NCBI GenBank assembly: GCA_002367815.1
Contig: DFDG01000119.1
Span: forward strand, 1-7,242
Origin: Opitutaceae bacterium UBA3033
GTDB taxonomy: Bacteria; Verrucomicrobiota; Verrucomicrobiia; Opitutales; Opitutaceae
DNA length: 7,242 bases
Direction of reading: 5' to 3'
The notes below the pieces were generated by a model. The model was given only the letters and a program-made list of their open reading frames with translations, was not told where the DNA came from and ran no database searches. Of this stretch, positions 1 to 6,527 are shown piece after piece; position 1 is the first letter of the stretch, and each line of letters opens with the position of its first letter. The translations under genes were made by a program, and so were the position numbers.

Positions 1-2073
1 CCGGCGGAGCAGTTTTGGGCTAAACCTCACCTGCGGTTCAAATTCGTGACGGCTGAGCACCAATGGCTGAATGTGCCGGATAGTTCGCCTAACGCGGTTC
101 TCGGCGAAGCGGGAAATATGAATTACCTGCTCGATCCGGAGCGGACCGGTCGCCAATTCTTCAAATTCAAACTGAAACGCCCCCTGGATCTTTCCAAGGC
201 GTGGCGGATTGCCCCCGCGGCGGATGAAATTGATGGGGTGGTGCTGCAGCCCGGGGATTTCTTTTTATCCTTGGCAACAGAACTGCCGATGGGCGCTACG
301 GTTCACCGTGGTAACACGGGGTTCAGATTATTCGCCCCGCGGGCGAGTGAAGTGCGTCTGTTTGTTTGTGAAAAGCTGGGCGAGCAAGTTACCCCCGAGG
401 TGATTGTTATGGAACCCAATACTACGGAACCCTACGTCTGGGAAACTAACCTGAAGGGTAACCGGCACGGCTGGTATTATTGGTATCAACTTGATGGCGT
501 TCGTGATGCTTCCGGTCAGTTTGATCCGGATTTCAAAGTCCTCGATCCTTATGCTCTAGCGGCGGTCAATCACACCGGACCGGGTATCGTAATCGATCGG
601 GTAAAGATAGGCGCACCCGACCGCAATTTTGTGACGCCGCAGTGGCAGGATTTAATCATGGCAGAGGCGCATGTGCGCGATCTTGCGGCCAATGCGCCGG
701 TTGAAGCGACCGCGGAGGAACGCATGGGATTCACCGGATTGCGCAAATGGGTGGAGAGTCCCGATTTTTATCTGCACCACCTCGGGGTGAACTGCGTCGA
801 ACTGCAACCCGTGCAGGAATTCGATAACCGGACTCGAGAAGAATACCATTGGGGCTATATGACCACCAATTGGTTTGCCCCGGCCAGTGCTTATGCGCTG
901 GCCCCGGAACAAGCCTCAGGGATCGAGGAATTGCAGGCTTTGGTCGCGGCGTTTCACCGGCGGGGAATGGCGGTGGTGCTGGATGTGGTATTCAATCACA
1001 TCGGCGAACCGGCGCATTTGCTGTTCATCGACAAGCTCTACTATTTTGAACAGGACGCCAAAGGTCAGCTCTCGAATTGGAGTGGATGTGGCAACGACCT
1101 GAGGGCCCACGCGGCGATGGCCAAACGGATTATTATCGATGCCTGCATCCACCTGATTGAAATATATGGAGTGGATGGTTTCCGTTTTGATCTCGCGGAA
1201 TTGCTGGGTTCAGACGTGCTGCGCGACATTGAGGTCGCATTGAAGCAAGTGAAGCGAGATGTGATTTTGATCGCGGAACCATGGAGCTATCGTGGGCATA
1301 TCGCCGGTAGTTTGCGTGATACCGGTTGGTCATCATGGAACGATGGTTATCGCGACTTTTTGCGGGATTATGTTCTCGGAGGGAGCACGGTGGAGACGTT
1401 TGAATATTATATCAAAGGATCGCCATGGTATTGGGCAAAATGGCCGGCGCAGACGGTCAATTATTCCGAATCACACGACGACAGGACATGGATTGATGTG
1501 ATCACGGAGAATCCTCACAACAATGGACAGGCACCCACCGCCAATGATCGCGGCCGAACACAATTGATGGCCGCGATTCTGATGGCTTCCGTTGGCATCC
1601 CCATGATCGCGGCGGGGCAAGATTTTCTTCGTTCCAAGGGTGGGGTGAATAACACCTATCAACGTGGCGACATTAATGCCCTCGATTATCGGCGGTTATT
1701 CCGGTTTCCGGGCACCCATTCATATTTTGCCGAATGGATTGCTTTCCGACTGAGTGAAACCGGACGATTATTGCGCCAATGGCAGCGGCCCAGTGAGGGA
1801 TTTTTCAAAGTAATTGCTGCACCAGGATCGACAGCTTGTGCCGTTATTTTTAATTTCGATGGATCGCAAGGGCGGCAGCGTTTGCTTTTTGCGGTCAATC
1901 CAACTCACGGCGAGATCACGATCCCATTGGGCGATATTATACCAGACGCCGCAGTTTGGCGCCATATTGCTGATCACGAGCGGTTTTTTAGCGGCCATGG
2001 CATGCAACAGCCCGTAGAATCCGAGTTATTTTTACCTGCGATTGGTTGCGGTCTTTGGGTCGGCGAGACATGA
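1..2073 (+). CDS. GH13 glycogen/starch debranching-type enzyme (pullulanase/isoamylase-like), 5'-partial
   Basis: Predicted to hydrolyse alpha-1,6 branch linkages in glycogen or related alpha-glucan. The frame is open from base 1, giving 690 codons in the window. A GTG at 46 is possible but falls inside what looks like an AMPK/CBM48-type glycogen-binding beta-sandwich (RFKFV, then W, NP-like turn, GNMNYLL), so the true start is probably upstream. Counting from the first codon in the window, a second CBM48-like module starts near residue 96 (TGFRLFAPRASEVRLFV) and the TIM barrel near 220. The four GH13 regions are intact: DVVFNH at 328-333; GFRFD with Arg395 and nucleophile Asp397; IAEPW with acid/base Glu426; SESHD with His492 and Asp493. 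SGCGND and NNTYQ motifs fit debranching enzymes rather than plain alpha-amylases. A C-terminal beta domain follows from about residue 600. The exact substrate and subfamily cannot be set by eye. No upstream neighbour is visible; the next gene is gap, 116 bp downstream. Confidence 0.85.
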   Translation, partial: PAEQFWAKPHLRFKFVTAEHQWLNVPDSSPNAVLGEAGNMNYLLDPERTGRQFFKFKLKRPLDLSKAWRIAPAADEIDGVVLQPGDFFLSLATELPMGATVHRGNTGFRLFAPRASEVRLFVCEKLGEQVTPEVIVMEPNTTEPYVWETNLKGNRHGWYYWYQLDGVRDASGQFDPDFKVLDPYALAAVNHTGPGIVIDRVKIGAPDRNFVTPQWQDLIMAEAHVRDLAANAPVEATAEERMGFTGLRKWVESPDFYLHHLGVNCVELQPVQEFDNRTREEYHWGYMTTNWFAPASAYALAPEQASGIEELQALVAAFHRRGMAVVLDVVFNHIGEPAHLLFIDKLYYFEQDAKGQLSNWSGCGNDLRAHAAMAKRIIIDACIHLIEIYGVDGFRFDLAELLGSDVLRDIEVALKQVKRDVILIAEPWSYRGHIAGSLRDTGWSSWNDGYRDFLRDYVLGGSTVETFEYYIKGSPWYWAKWPAQTVNYSESHDDRTWIDVITENPHNNGQAPTANDRGRTQLMAAILMASVGIPMIAAGQDFLRSKGGVNNTYQRGDINALDYRRLFRFPGTHSYFAEWIAFRLSETGRLLRQWQRPSEGFFKVIAAPGSTACAVIFNFDGSQGRQRLLFAVNPTHGEITIPLGDIIPDAAVWRHIADHERFFSGHGMQQPVESELFLPAIGCGLWVGET

Positions 2074-2129
2074 CACGACTTTTCTTCTAAACCCTTGCCA
2101 CTACCGACGCGTATTACCTATTCTTTCCA

Positions 2130-2147
2130 TTCCGCGCCCGCGCGGAA
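2130..2147. promoter_or_regulatory. Perfect GC-rich palindrome upstream of gap (candidate operator or weak terminator)
   Basis: The arms TTCCGCG (2130-2136) and CGCGGAA (2141-2147) are perfect inverted repeats around the 4-nt centre CCCG. The palindrome lies just 5' of a TATAAT at 2152-2157, where a -35 box would sit, so a repressor or activator site is plausible. It could instead form a terminator hairpin for the preceding GH13 gene, but no T-run follows (CTAATATAATT), which makes that weaker. Confidence 0.4.
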
Positions 2148-2151
2148 CTAA

Positions 2152-2157
2152 TATAAT
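2152..2157 (+). promoter_or_regulatory. Candidate -10 box for the gap-pgk-tpiA cluster
   Basis: TATAAT matches the sigma-70 -10 consensus exactly and would place the transcript start near 2164, about 25 nt before the gap ATG. The expected -35 region (about 2129-2134, ATTCCG) is poor and overlaps the palindrome at 2130-2147, which fits an activator-dependent or repressed promoter. An alternative is TTGCCA (2095-2100) with TATTCT (2119-2124) at 18 bp spacing. Neither is proven by sequence alone. Confidence 0.4.
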
Positions 2158-2189
2158 TCAGAAAACAACCCATAAAAACGGAGTCTCCC

Positions 2190-3239
2190 ATGTCAGTAAA
2201 AGTAGGTATTAATGGTTTTGGCCGCATTGGCCGCCTTGTATTTCGCGCTTTGGTGGAGCAAGGCTTGCTCGGCACAACTTTCGACGTTGTCGCGGTCAAC
2301 GACCTGGTTCCAGCCGACAATCTCGCATATCTATTAAAATACGACACCACCCAGGGTCGTTTCAATGGCACGGTCAGCAGCGAGAAATCTTCGCCCGAAC
2401 TGGAAGAGGATGACGTGCTGGTGGTCAATGGCCACAAGATCAAGGTGCTTGGCGAGAGAGCCGGGCCTGCCGCTTTGCCCTGGAAGGCACTCGGCGTGGA
2501 AATCGTCATCGAGTCCACGGGTCTATTCACCGATGCCGCCAAGGCCAAGGGCCACATTGATGCGGGCGCCAAAAAGGTGCTCATTTCGGCTCCAGCCAAG
2601 GGTGAGGATATCACCGTGGTGATGGGTGTAAATGACGACAAACTAGACCTGACCAAACACAGCATCATTTCCAACGCTTCCTGCACGACCAACTGTCTTG
2701 CTCCGATCGTATCAGTGCTACTCAAGGAAGGATTTGGCATTGAGGAAGGCCTTATGACCACGGTCCATTCCTATACTGCCACCCAGAAAACCGTTGATGG
2801 TCCATCCAAGAAGGATTGGAAAGGTGGCCGCGCTGCAGCGCAGAACATTATTCCAGCCAGCACCGGTGCCGCCAAGGCAACTGCGCTCGTTTGTCCTGAA
2901 GTTAAGGGCAAGCTTACCGGTATGTCATTCCGGGTGCCGACCCCCACTGTTTCGGTGGTGGATCTCACCGTGCGCACAACGAAGGAAACTTCCTATGCTG
3001 AAATTTGCGCGGCGATGAAGCGGGCCAGCGAGACCTACCTCAAAGGTATTCTCGAATACACTGCCGATGAAGTTGTTTCTTCTGATTTCATCCACAGCAA
3101 ATCCTCTTCGATCTTCGACGCCGGCAGCGGTATCGAGCTCAACAGTCGATTCTTCAAACTCGTCAGCTGGTATGACAACGAGTGGGGCTACTCCAACCGG
3201 GTGGTCGATTTGACGAAAAAAATCGCCGCAGGGCTTTGA
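2190..3239 (+). CDS. gap: Glyceraldehyde-3-phosphate dehydrogenase, NAD-type
   Basis: Cytosolic glycolytic enzyme converting glyceraldehyde 3-phosphate, phosphate and NAD+ to 1,3-bisphosphoglycerate and NADH. The Rossmann motif INGFGRIGR is at residues 7-15, and Asp38 in VNDL is the residue expected for NAD rather than NADP preference. The catalytic Cys165 lies in SNASCTTNCLAP and His193 in TTVHSYTATQKT. The C-terminal SWYDNEWGYS motif is present. At 349 residues it is longer than the usual bacterial ~330-335; the extra length includes GLLGT before the second strand and a longer SSEKSSPELEEDD stretch. With LPWKALGVE and YLKGILEYT, these resemble trypanosomatid glycosomal GAPDH as I recall it. 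The ATG at 2190 is supported by GGAG at 2180-2183 with 6 nt spacing, the clearest ribosome site in the window. It is first in a cluster with pgk and tpiA. Confidence 0.97.
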   Translation: MSVKVGINGFGRIGRLVFRALVEQGLLGTTFDVVAVNDLVPADNLAYLLKYDTTQGRFNGTVSSEKSSPELEEDDVLVVNGHKIKVLGERAGPAALPWKALGVEIVIESTGLFTDAAKAKGHIDAGAKKVLISAPAKGEDITVVMGVNDDKLDLTKHSIISNASCTTNCLAPIVSVLLKEGFGIEEGLMTTVHSYTATQKTVDGPSKKDWKGGRAAAQNIIPASTGAAKATALVCPEVKGKLTGMSFRVPTPTVSVVDLTVRTTKETSYAEICAAMKRASETYLKGILEYTADEVVSSDFIHSKSSSIFDAGSGIELNSRFFKLVSWYDNEWGYSNRVVDLTKKIAAGL

Positions 3240-3257
3240 GGATTAATTCTTAATATT

Positions 3258-3321
3258 GGCCACGGTGCCTCGAAGAGACGGAGAAGTTTCCAATTCTCGA
3301 TAGCTTCGCGAATCCGTGGTC
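3258..3321. repeat. 64-bp imperfect palindromic element, copy 1 (gap-pgk spacer)
   Basis: The whole stretch folds as one long hairpin. Outer arms are GGCCACGG (3258-3265) and CCGTGGTC (3314-3321, one G-U pair). The middle stem is CGAAG (3271-3275) with CTTCG (3304-3308). The inner stem is GAGAA (3281-3285) with TTCTC (3294-3298). The loop is GTTTCCAA (3286-3293). The stems are separated by two symmetric 5x5 internal loops; the upper one has adjacent A-G and G-A mismatches. It ends 12 nt before the pgk ATG. Copy 2 at 4588-4656 has similar ends, a similar loop and the same AGCTTCGCGAA string. It may be a dispersed REP-like repeat or an RNA leader structure. Confidence 0.55.
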
Positions 3322-3333
3322 AATTTGTTTACC

Positions 3334-4578
3334 ATGGCCAAATTCAAATCCATTCGCGATCTCGACCTCGCCGGCAAGCGCGTGCTCATCCGCGTGGACT
3401 TCAATGTTCCACAAGACAAAACGACAGGCGCAATCACCAACAATCAACGCATTGCTGCGGCTTTGCCGACGATCAAACATGCCCTTGAGCAAGGGGCATC
3501 GGTGGTATTGATGAGCCACTTGGGGCGACCCAATGGAGCGGTGGTGGCGAAATATTCGCTGCGCCCCGTCGCGGAGGAATTGCAAAAACTCTTGAAGCGG
3601 GAAGTCCAATTTGTGGCCGATTGTGTGGGACCACGGGCAGAAGCTGCGGCCTCGGCTTTGGTGCCCGGGCAAGTCCTGTTGGTTGAAAACTTGCGCTTTC
3701 ATATCGAGGAGGAGGGTAAGGCAAAGAACGCTGATGGCACATCGACGAAAGCCGATCAGGCTGCAGTTGTCGCGTTCCGTGCCGGCCTCAGCAAATTGGG
3801 CGATGTTTTTGTGAATGATGCCTTCGGCACGGCCCACCGGGCTCATTCATCGATGGTCGGTGTGACATTACCGCAGAAAGCGGCGGGATTTTTGATGGAA
3901 GCAGAATTGAAAGCGTTTGCCGCCGTCCTGGATGAACCCCAACGACCGTTGCTGGCTATACTGGGTGGAGCAAAAATTGCCGACAAAATCCCTTTGATTA
4001 AAAATTTATTGGAAAAGGCCGACCGAATCATCATCGGCGGTGGCATGGCCTACACTTTCAAGAAAGTCATCAACGGCATGGAGATTGGGGACAGTCTTTT
4101 TGATGCCGAAGGAGCCAAGATTGTGGCCGAACTGGCCAGACAGGCAGAGGCCAAGGGCGTGAAGCTGATCTTCCCGGTCGATTACGTGTGTGCCGATAAA
4201 TTTGATGCCGAGGCACAAACTCAACCGGCTGATGACGACTCGGGTATTCCGGTCGGTTGGCAGGGTCTTGATGCCGGTCCGAAATCCATCACGCTCTTCC
4301 GTGAGGCAATTCTAGGCGCCAAAACGATCATTTGGAACGGCCCCGCTGGCGTGTTTGAATTCGATAAATTTGCCGGCGCCACCAAAGCGATGGCGGCCGC
4401 AGTGGCCGAGGCGACCTTGGCTGGAGCGATCACGATTGTTGGTGGAGGTGATACCGCTACGGCGGCCAAGAAGTTCGGCGTTGCCGACAAAGTCACTCAT
4501 TGCTCCACCGGCGGTGGGGCAAGTCTGGAATTTCTCGAAGGCAAAGCCCTCCCGGGAGTTGTTTTTATTCAAAACTAA
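3334..4578 (+). CDS. pgk: Phosphoglycerate kinase
   Basis: Cytosolic kinase transferring phosphate from 1,3-bisphosphoglycerate to ADP, giving 3-phosphoglycerate and ATP, directly after the GAPDH step. The ATG at 3334 gives 414 residues starting MAKFKSIRDLDL. An in-frame GTG at 3316 would add six residues but lies inside the palindrome at 3258-3321, so I prefer the ATG; neither has a clear ribosome site. N-domain substrate motifs are RVDFNVP (20-26), SHLGRP (61-66), ENLRFH with Arg121, and GTAHRAHSS (165-173). C-domain nucleotide motifs are LGGAKIADK (210-218), GPAGVFE with Glu342, GGGDTA (370-375) and STGGGASLE (391-399). The length and the EEEGK...NADGT...LSKLGDVFVNDAFGTAHRAH stretch match eukaryotic-style PGKs (about 415 residues), whereas E. 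coli PGK is about 387. The family assignment is secure. Confidence 0.97.
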   Translation: MAKFKSIRDLDLAGKRVLIRVDFNVPQDKTTGAITNNQRIAAALPTIKHALEQGASVVLMSHLGRPNGAVVAKYSLRPVAEELQKLLKREVQFVADCVGPRAEAAASALVPGQVLLVENLRFHIEEEGKAKNADGTSTKADQAAVVAFRAGLSKLGDVFVNDAFGTAHRAHSSMVGVTLPQKAAGFLMEAELKAFAAVLDEPQRPLLAILGGAKIADKIPLIKNLLEKADRIIIGGGMAYTFKKVINGMEIGDSLFDAEGAKIVAELARQAEAKGVKLIFPVDYVCADKFDAEAQTQPADDDSGIPVGWQGLDAGPKSITLFREAILGAKTIIWNGPAGVFEFDKFAGATKAMAAAVAEATLAGAITIVGGGDTATAAKKFGVADKVTHCSTGGGASLEFLEGKALPGVVFIQN

Positions 4579-4587
4579 AAGAAGGTT

Positions 4588-4656
4588 GGCTACAGCTTCG
4601 CGAAGTCGCAGAATAATCTATTCCTAAAGATATTCTGTGATCTGATTCTGGTCGCC
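4588..4656. repeat. 69-bp imperfect palindromic element, copy 2 (pgk-tpiA spacer)
   Basis: The outer arms GGCTACAG (4588-4595) and CTGGTCGCC (4648-4656) pair with one bulge and one mismatch. Inside, 4606-4619 pairs with 4628-4640: 13 pairs including one G-U, with A4615 bulged, around the 8-nt loop ATTCCTAA (4620-4627). A perfect 10-bp palindrome CTTCGCGAAG lies at 4596-4605. Compared with copy 1, ends (GGCYACRG), CGAAG, the CG-AGAA block and loop (RTTYCYAA) align. This copy has four extra base pairs (ATCT/AGAT) at the top of the stem. It begins 9 nt after the pgk stop and ends 13 nt before the tpiA ATG. Confidence 0.55.
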
Positions 4657-4669
4657 AAAAATATATCCC

Positions 4670-5440
4670 ATGATCTTACGCAAAAAATTTATCGCTGGTA
4701 ACTGGAAGATGAACAAGACACCGGCTGATGCTGAAGTCTTGGTAGCAGAAATCGCGGCTGCCATTGGCCGCCAGACCGAGGTTGATGTGCTCGTCTGCCC
4801 GCCATTTACCGCCTTGGAGCGGGTGGGTCGCAAATTGGAGGGTTCAAACCTCAAACTGGGTGCCCAGAACATGCATTTCGAAGTAAACGGTGCATTCACC
4901 GGGGAAATTTCCGCCCCGATGTTGCGCGACCTCTTTGTCACTCACGTAATTCTGGGGCACAGTGAACGCCGGGCTCTGTTTGGTGAGACTGATGGATTCA
5001 TCAATCAGAAGGTGCTGACTGCATTGAAGAACCAATTGCGCCCAATTCTTTGCCTGGGTGAAAGCCCGGCTGAGCGTGAAGCGGGCAGCACGCTCAAAGT
5101 CGTGCAAACTCAACTCGAGGCGGGACTCGAAGGGGTGGGCAAAGAGCAACTACCCAGTGTGATCATTGCCTACGAACCAGTCTGGGCCATCGGCACCGGA
5201 AAAGTGGCGACATCGGATCAAGCTCAGGAAGTGCATGCTTATATCCGCGGTTTGCTGACGAAGACTTTTGGTGAAACCATGGCGCAAAAGGTCCGCATTT
5301 TATACGGCGGTTCCATGAAACCGTCCAATGCTGCTGAACTACTCAACCAGAAAGACATCGATGGCGGGTTGATTGGTGGTGCCAGTCTCGAGAGTCGTAG
5401 CTTTGTGGAGCTGGTCCAAGCCGCTGCCGAGGCGAAGTAA
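4670..5440 (+). CDS. tpiA: Triosephosphate isomerase
   Basis: Interconverts dihydroxyacetone phosphate and glyceraldehyde 3-phosphate as a TIM-barrel enzyme, normally a dimer. It has 256 residues, close to the usual ~250. The signature residues are present: Lys13 in AGNWKMN, His97 in LGHSERR, catalytic Glu169 in AYEPVWAIGTG, with the mobile loop AIGTGKVA following. Phosphate-binding segments YGGSMKP and GGLIGGASL occur near the C-terminus. The ATG at 4670 is the only sensible start, giving MILRKKFIAGNWKMN. No ribosome site is visible in the AT-rich 13 nt between it and the palindromic element. The sequence is of ordinary bacterial type, unlike the more eukaryote-like gap and pgk. It closes the gap-pgk-tpiA cluster; the gene after it is convergent, and no secG-like ORF follows, although secG often follows tpiA elsewhere. 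Confidence 0.97.
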   Translation: MILRKKFIAGNWKMNKTPADAEVLVAEIAAAIGRQTEVDVLVCPPFTALERVGRKLEGSNLKLGAQNMHFEVNGAFTGEISAPMLRDLFVTHVILGHSERRALFGETDGFINQKVLTALKNQLRPILCLGESPAEREAGSTLKVVQTQLEAGLEGVGKEQLPSVIIAYEPVWAIGTGKVATSDQAQEVHAYIRGLLTKTFGETMAQKVRILYGGSMKPSNAAELLNQKDIDGGLIGGASLESRSFVELVQAAAEAK

Positions 5441-5451
5441 TAGATAGAACT

Positions 5452-5473
5452 GTGACCGCAGCCTGCGGCTCAC
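5452..5473. terminator. Possible bidirectional hairpin between convergent tpiA and ispA
   Basis: GTGACCGCA (5452-5460) pairs with TGCGG (5464-5468) plus TCAC (5470-5473), leaving C5469 bulged and GCC as the loop. It occupies the 29-bp gap between two convergent genes and overlaps the ispA stop codon. No clear T-run follows on either strand, so it is not a canonical intrinsic terminator; a 3'-end stabilising hairpin is equally possible. Confidence 0.35.
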
Positions 5474-6354
5474 TTCTCTCGCTTGGCCATTTCACGGATC
5501 AGCGTGATAAGAAATTCAGTGTTGCCGGGGAGTGACGCGATGGCGGTGACCGCTTGCTGGGTGTGCTTCTGAGCGATGTGTTTGGCCTCTTCCATACCGT
5601 GGAGCTTGAGGTAGGTGGTTTTGTTAACCTTGGCATCTTTGCCAGCGGTCTTACCCAAGGTAGCTGTACCGGCAGTGGCATCCAGAATGTCGTCCACGAT
5701 CTGAAAGGTTAGGCCAAGGTGGCGACCGGCGCGTCGGAGCAGGGCAAGTTCCTCGCTGCTGGCCCCGCCGATATGACCACCCATAACCAACGCGCATTCA
5801 AGCAGCGCGGCGGTTTTATTCAGATGAATAAGGTCGAGTTCGGCTAGGGTGGCTTGATTGCTCTTTTCGGCCAAAAGGTCTGCCATCTGCCCTCCGATCA
5901 GCCTTCGGCTGCTGGCAGCGTTGGCCAGTTCGCTGCATAGATGGTGTGCGAGGGTTGGCTGATCAGAATAATGGAGGGTCAATATCACGAAGCTATGGGT
6001 CAAAAGCGCATCACCGGTGAGCAGCGCGGTGGCTTCATCATAGGCTTTATGGGTGGTGGCGCGTCCCCGACGAAGATCGTCGTTGTCCATGCAGGGCAAA
6101 TCATCATGCACCAGGGAATAGGTGTGCACGTATTCCAGTGCCATGGCGGCAGCGAGCGCCGTATTGGATCCGGATGGAAACAAATCTGCCGCAGCCAGTA
6201 GGAGTACCGGTCGCAGACGTTTACCTCCTCCTTGGACCGCATAGCGCATGGCTTCGTGCAAACGGGTGGGATGTTCCGTCGCGGGAGGAAGATAGGTCTC
6301 AAGGCCTGCTTCGATTGTGCCTACATAGTCTGAAAACTGTTCCGGAAAACTCAT
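5470..6354 (-). CDS. ispA: Short-chain polyprenyl diphosphate synthase (farnesyl/geranylgeranyl type)
   Basis: Condenses isopentenyl diphosphate with allylic diphosphates to make C15 (or C20) precursors for quinone tails, undecaprenyl carrier and hopanoids or carotenoids. The ATG at 6354 gives 294 residues starting MSFPEQF, which lines up with the MDFPQQL start of E. coli IspA (299 residues). An upstream GTG at 6381 would add nine residues; an AAGGA lies 11 nt before it, so it cannot be excluded. Motifs are GGGKRLRP (42-49), first Asp-rich motif DDLPCMD (84-90) followed by NDDLRRG, GGQ (154-156), Lys180-Thr181 and second Asp-rich motif DDILD (221-225). Tyr79, five residues before the first motif, and the two-residue insertion within it fit a bacterial type-II FPP synthase. 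DDLPCMDNDD also occurs in GGPP synthases, so the chain length is an inference. It is convergent with tpiA and divergent from fmdB, not in the common xseB-ispA-dxs arrangement. Confidence 0.92.
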   Translation of the reverse strand: MSFPEQFSDYVGTIEAGLETYLPPATEHPTRLHEAMRYAVQGGGKRLRPVLLLAAADLFPSGSNTALAAAMALEYVHTYSLVHDDLPCMDNDDLRRGRATTHKAYDEATALLTGDALLTHSFVILTLHYSDQPTLAHHLCSELANAASSRRLIGGQMADLLAEKSNQATLAELDLIHLNKTAALLECALVMGGHIGGASSEELALLRRAGRHLGLTFQIVDDILDATAGTATLGKTAGKDAKVNKTTYLKLHGMEEAKHIAQKHTQQAVTAIASLPGNTEFLITLIREMAKREK

Positions 6355-6527
6355 ACTGCCTAGCAAGTGGTTGATATTCACGTTGGGTGCAATCCTTGCT
6401 GCGTTTGAATCCCCAGGATATTGGGTAAATAAGTGGCAAATGTTTTTTGGCGTGGGAAGTGTTTTAATCGTGATGAGAACGAACTCGCCAGCGAGGCAGT
6501 GATAAGTAAAATGGCGTTTGAAAGTTT

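Noticed and set aside
46..48. GTG as the true start of the GH13 gene
   Set aside because: The frame is open to base 1 and the residues on both sides of the GTG form a continuous glucan-binding-like strand (LRFKFVTAEHQWL). It is more likely an internal valine.
2114..2761. 215-codon minus-strand ORF over the start of gap
   Set aside because: It is antisense to a fully conserved gap sequence, is Ser/Thr/Pro-rich with no recognisable motif, and is best explained as a codon-structure shadow.
3316..3318. GTG as the pgk start
   Set aside because: It would add MVNLFT, lies in the palindromic element and has no ribosome site. The ATG at 3334 gives the N-terminus normal for PGK.
3250..3846. 198-codon minus-strand ORF over the start of pgk
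   Set aside because: It overlaps conserved PGK coding sequence and shows no family motif, so it is taken as a shadow ORF.
6355..6527. Promoters in the ispA-fmdB divergent spacer, and the small inverted repeat CTCGC-CA-GCGAG at 6484-6495
   Set aside because: The spacer must hold promoters for both genes, but no -35/-10 pair with acceptable spacing stands out on either strand. The inverted repeat has a 2-nt centre and only 5-bp arms, too short to call.
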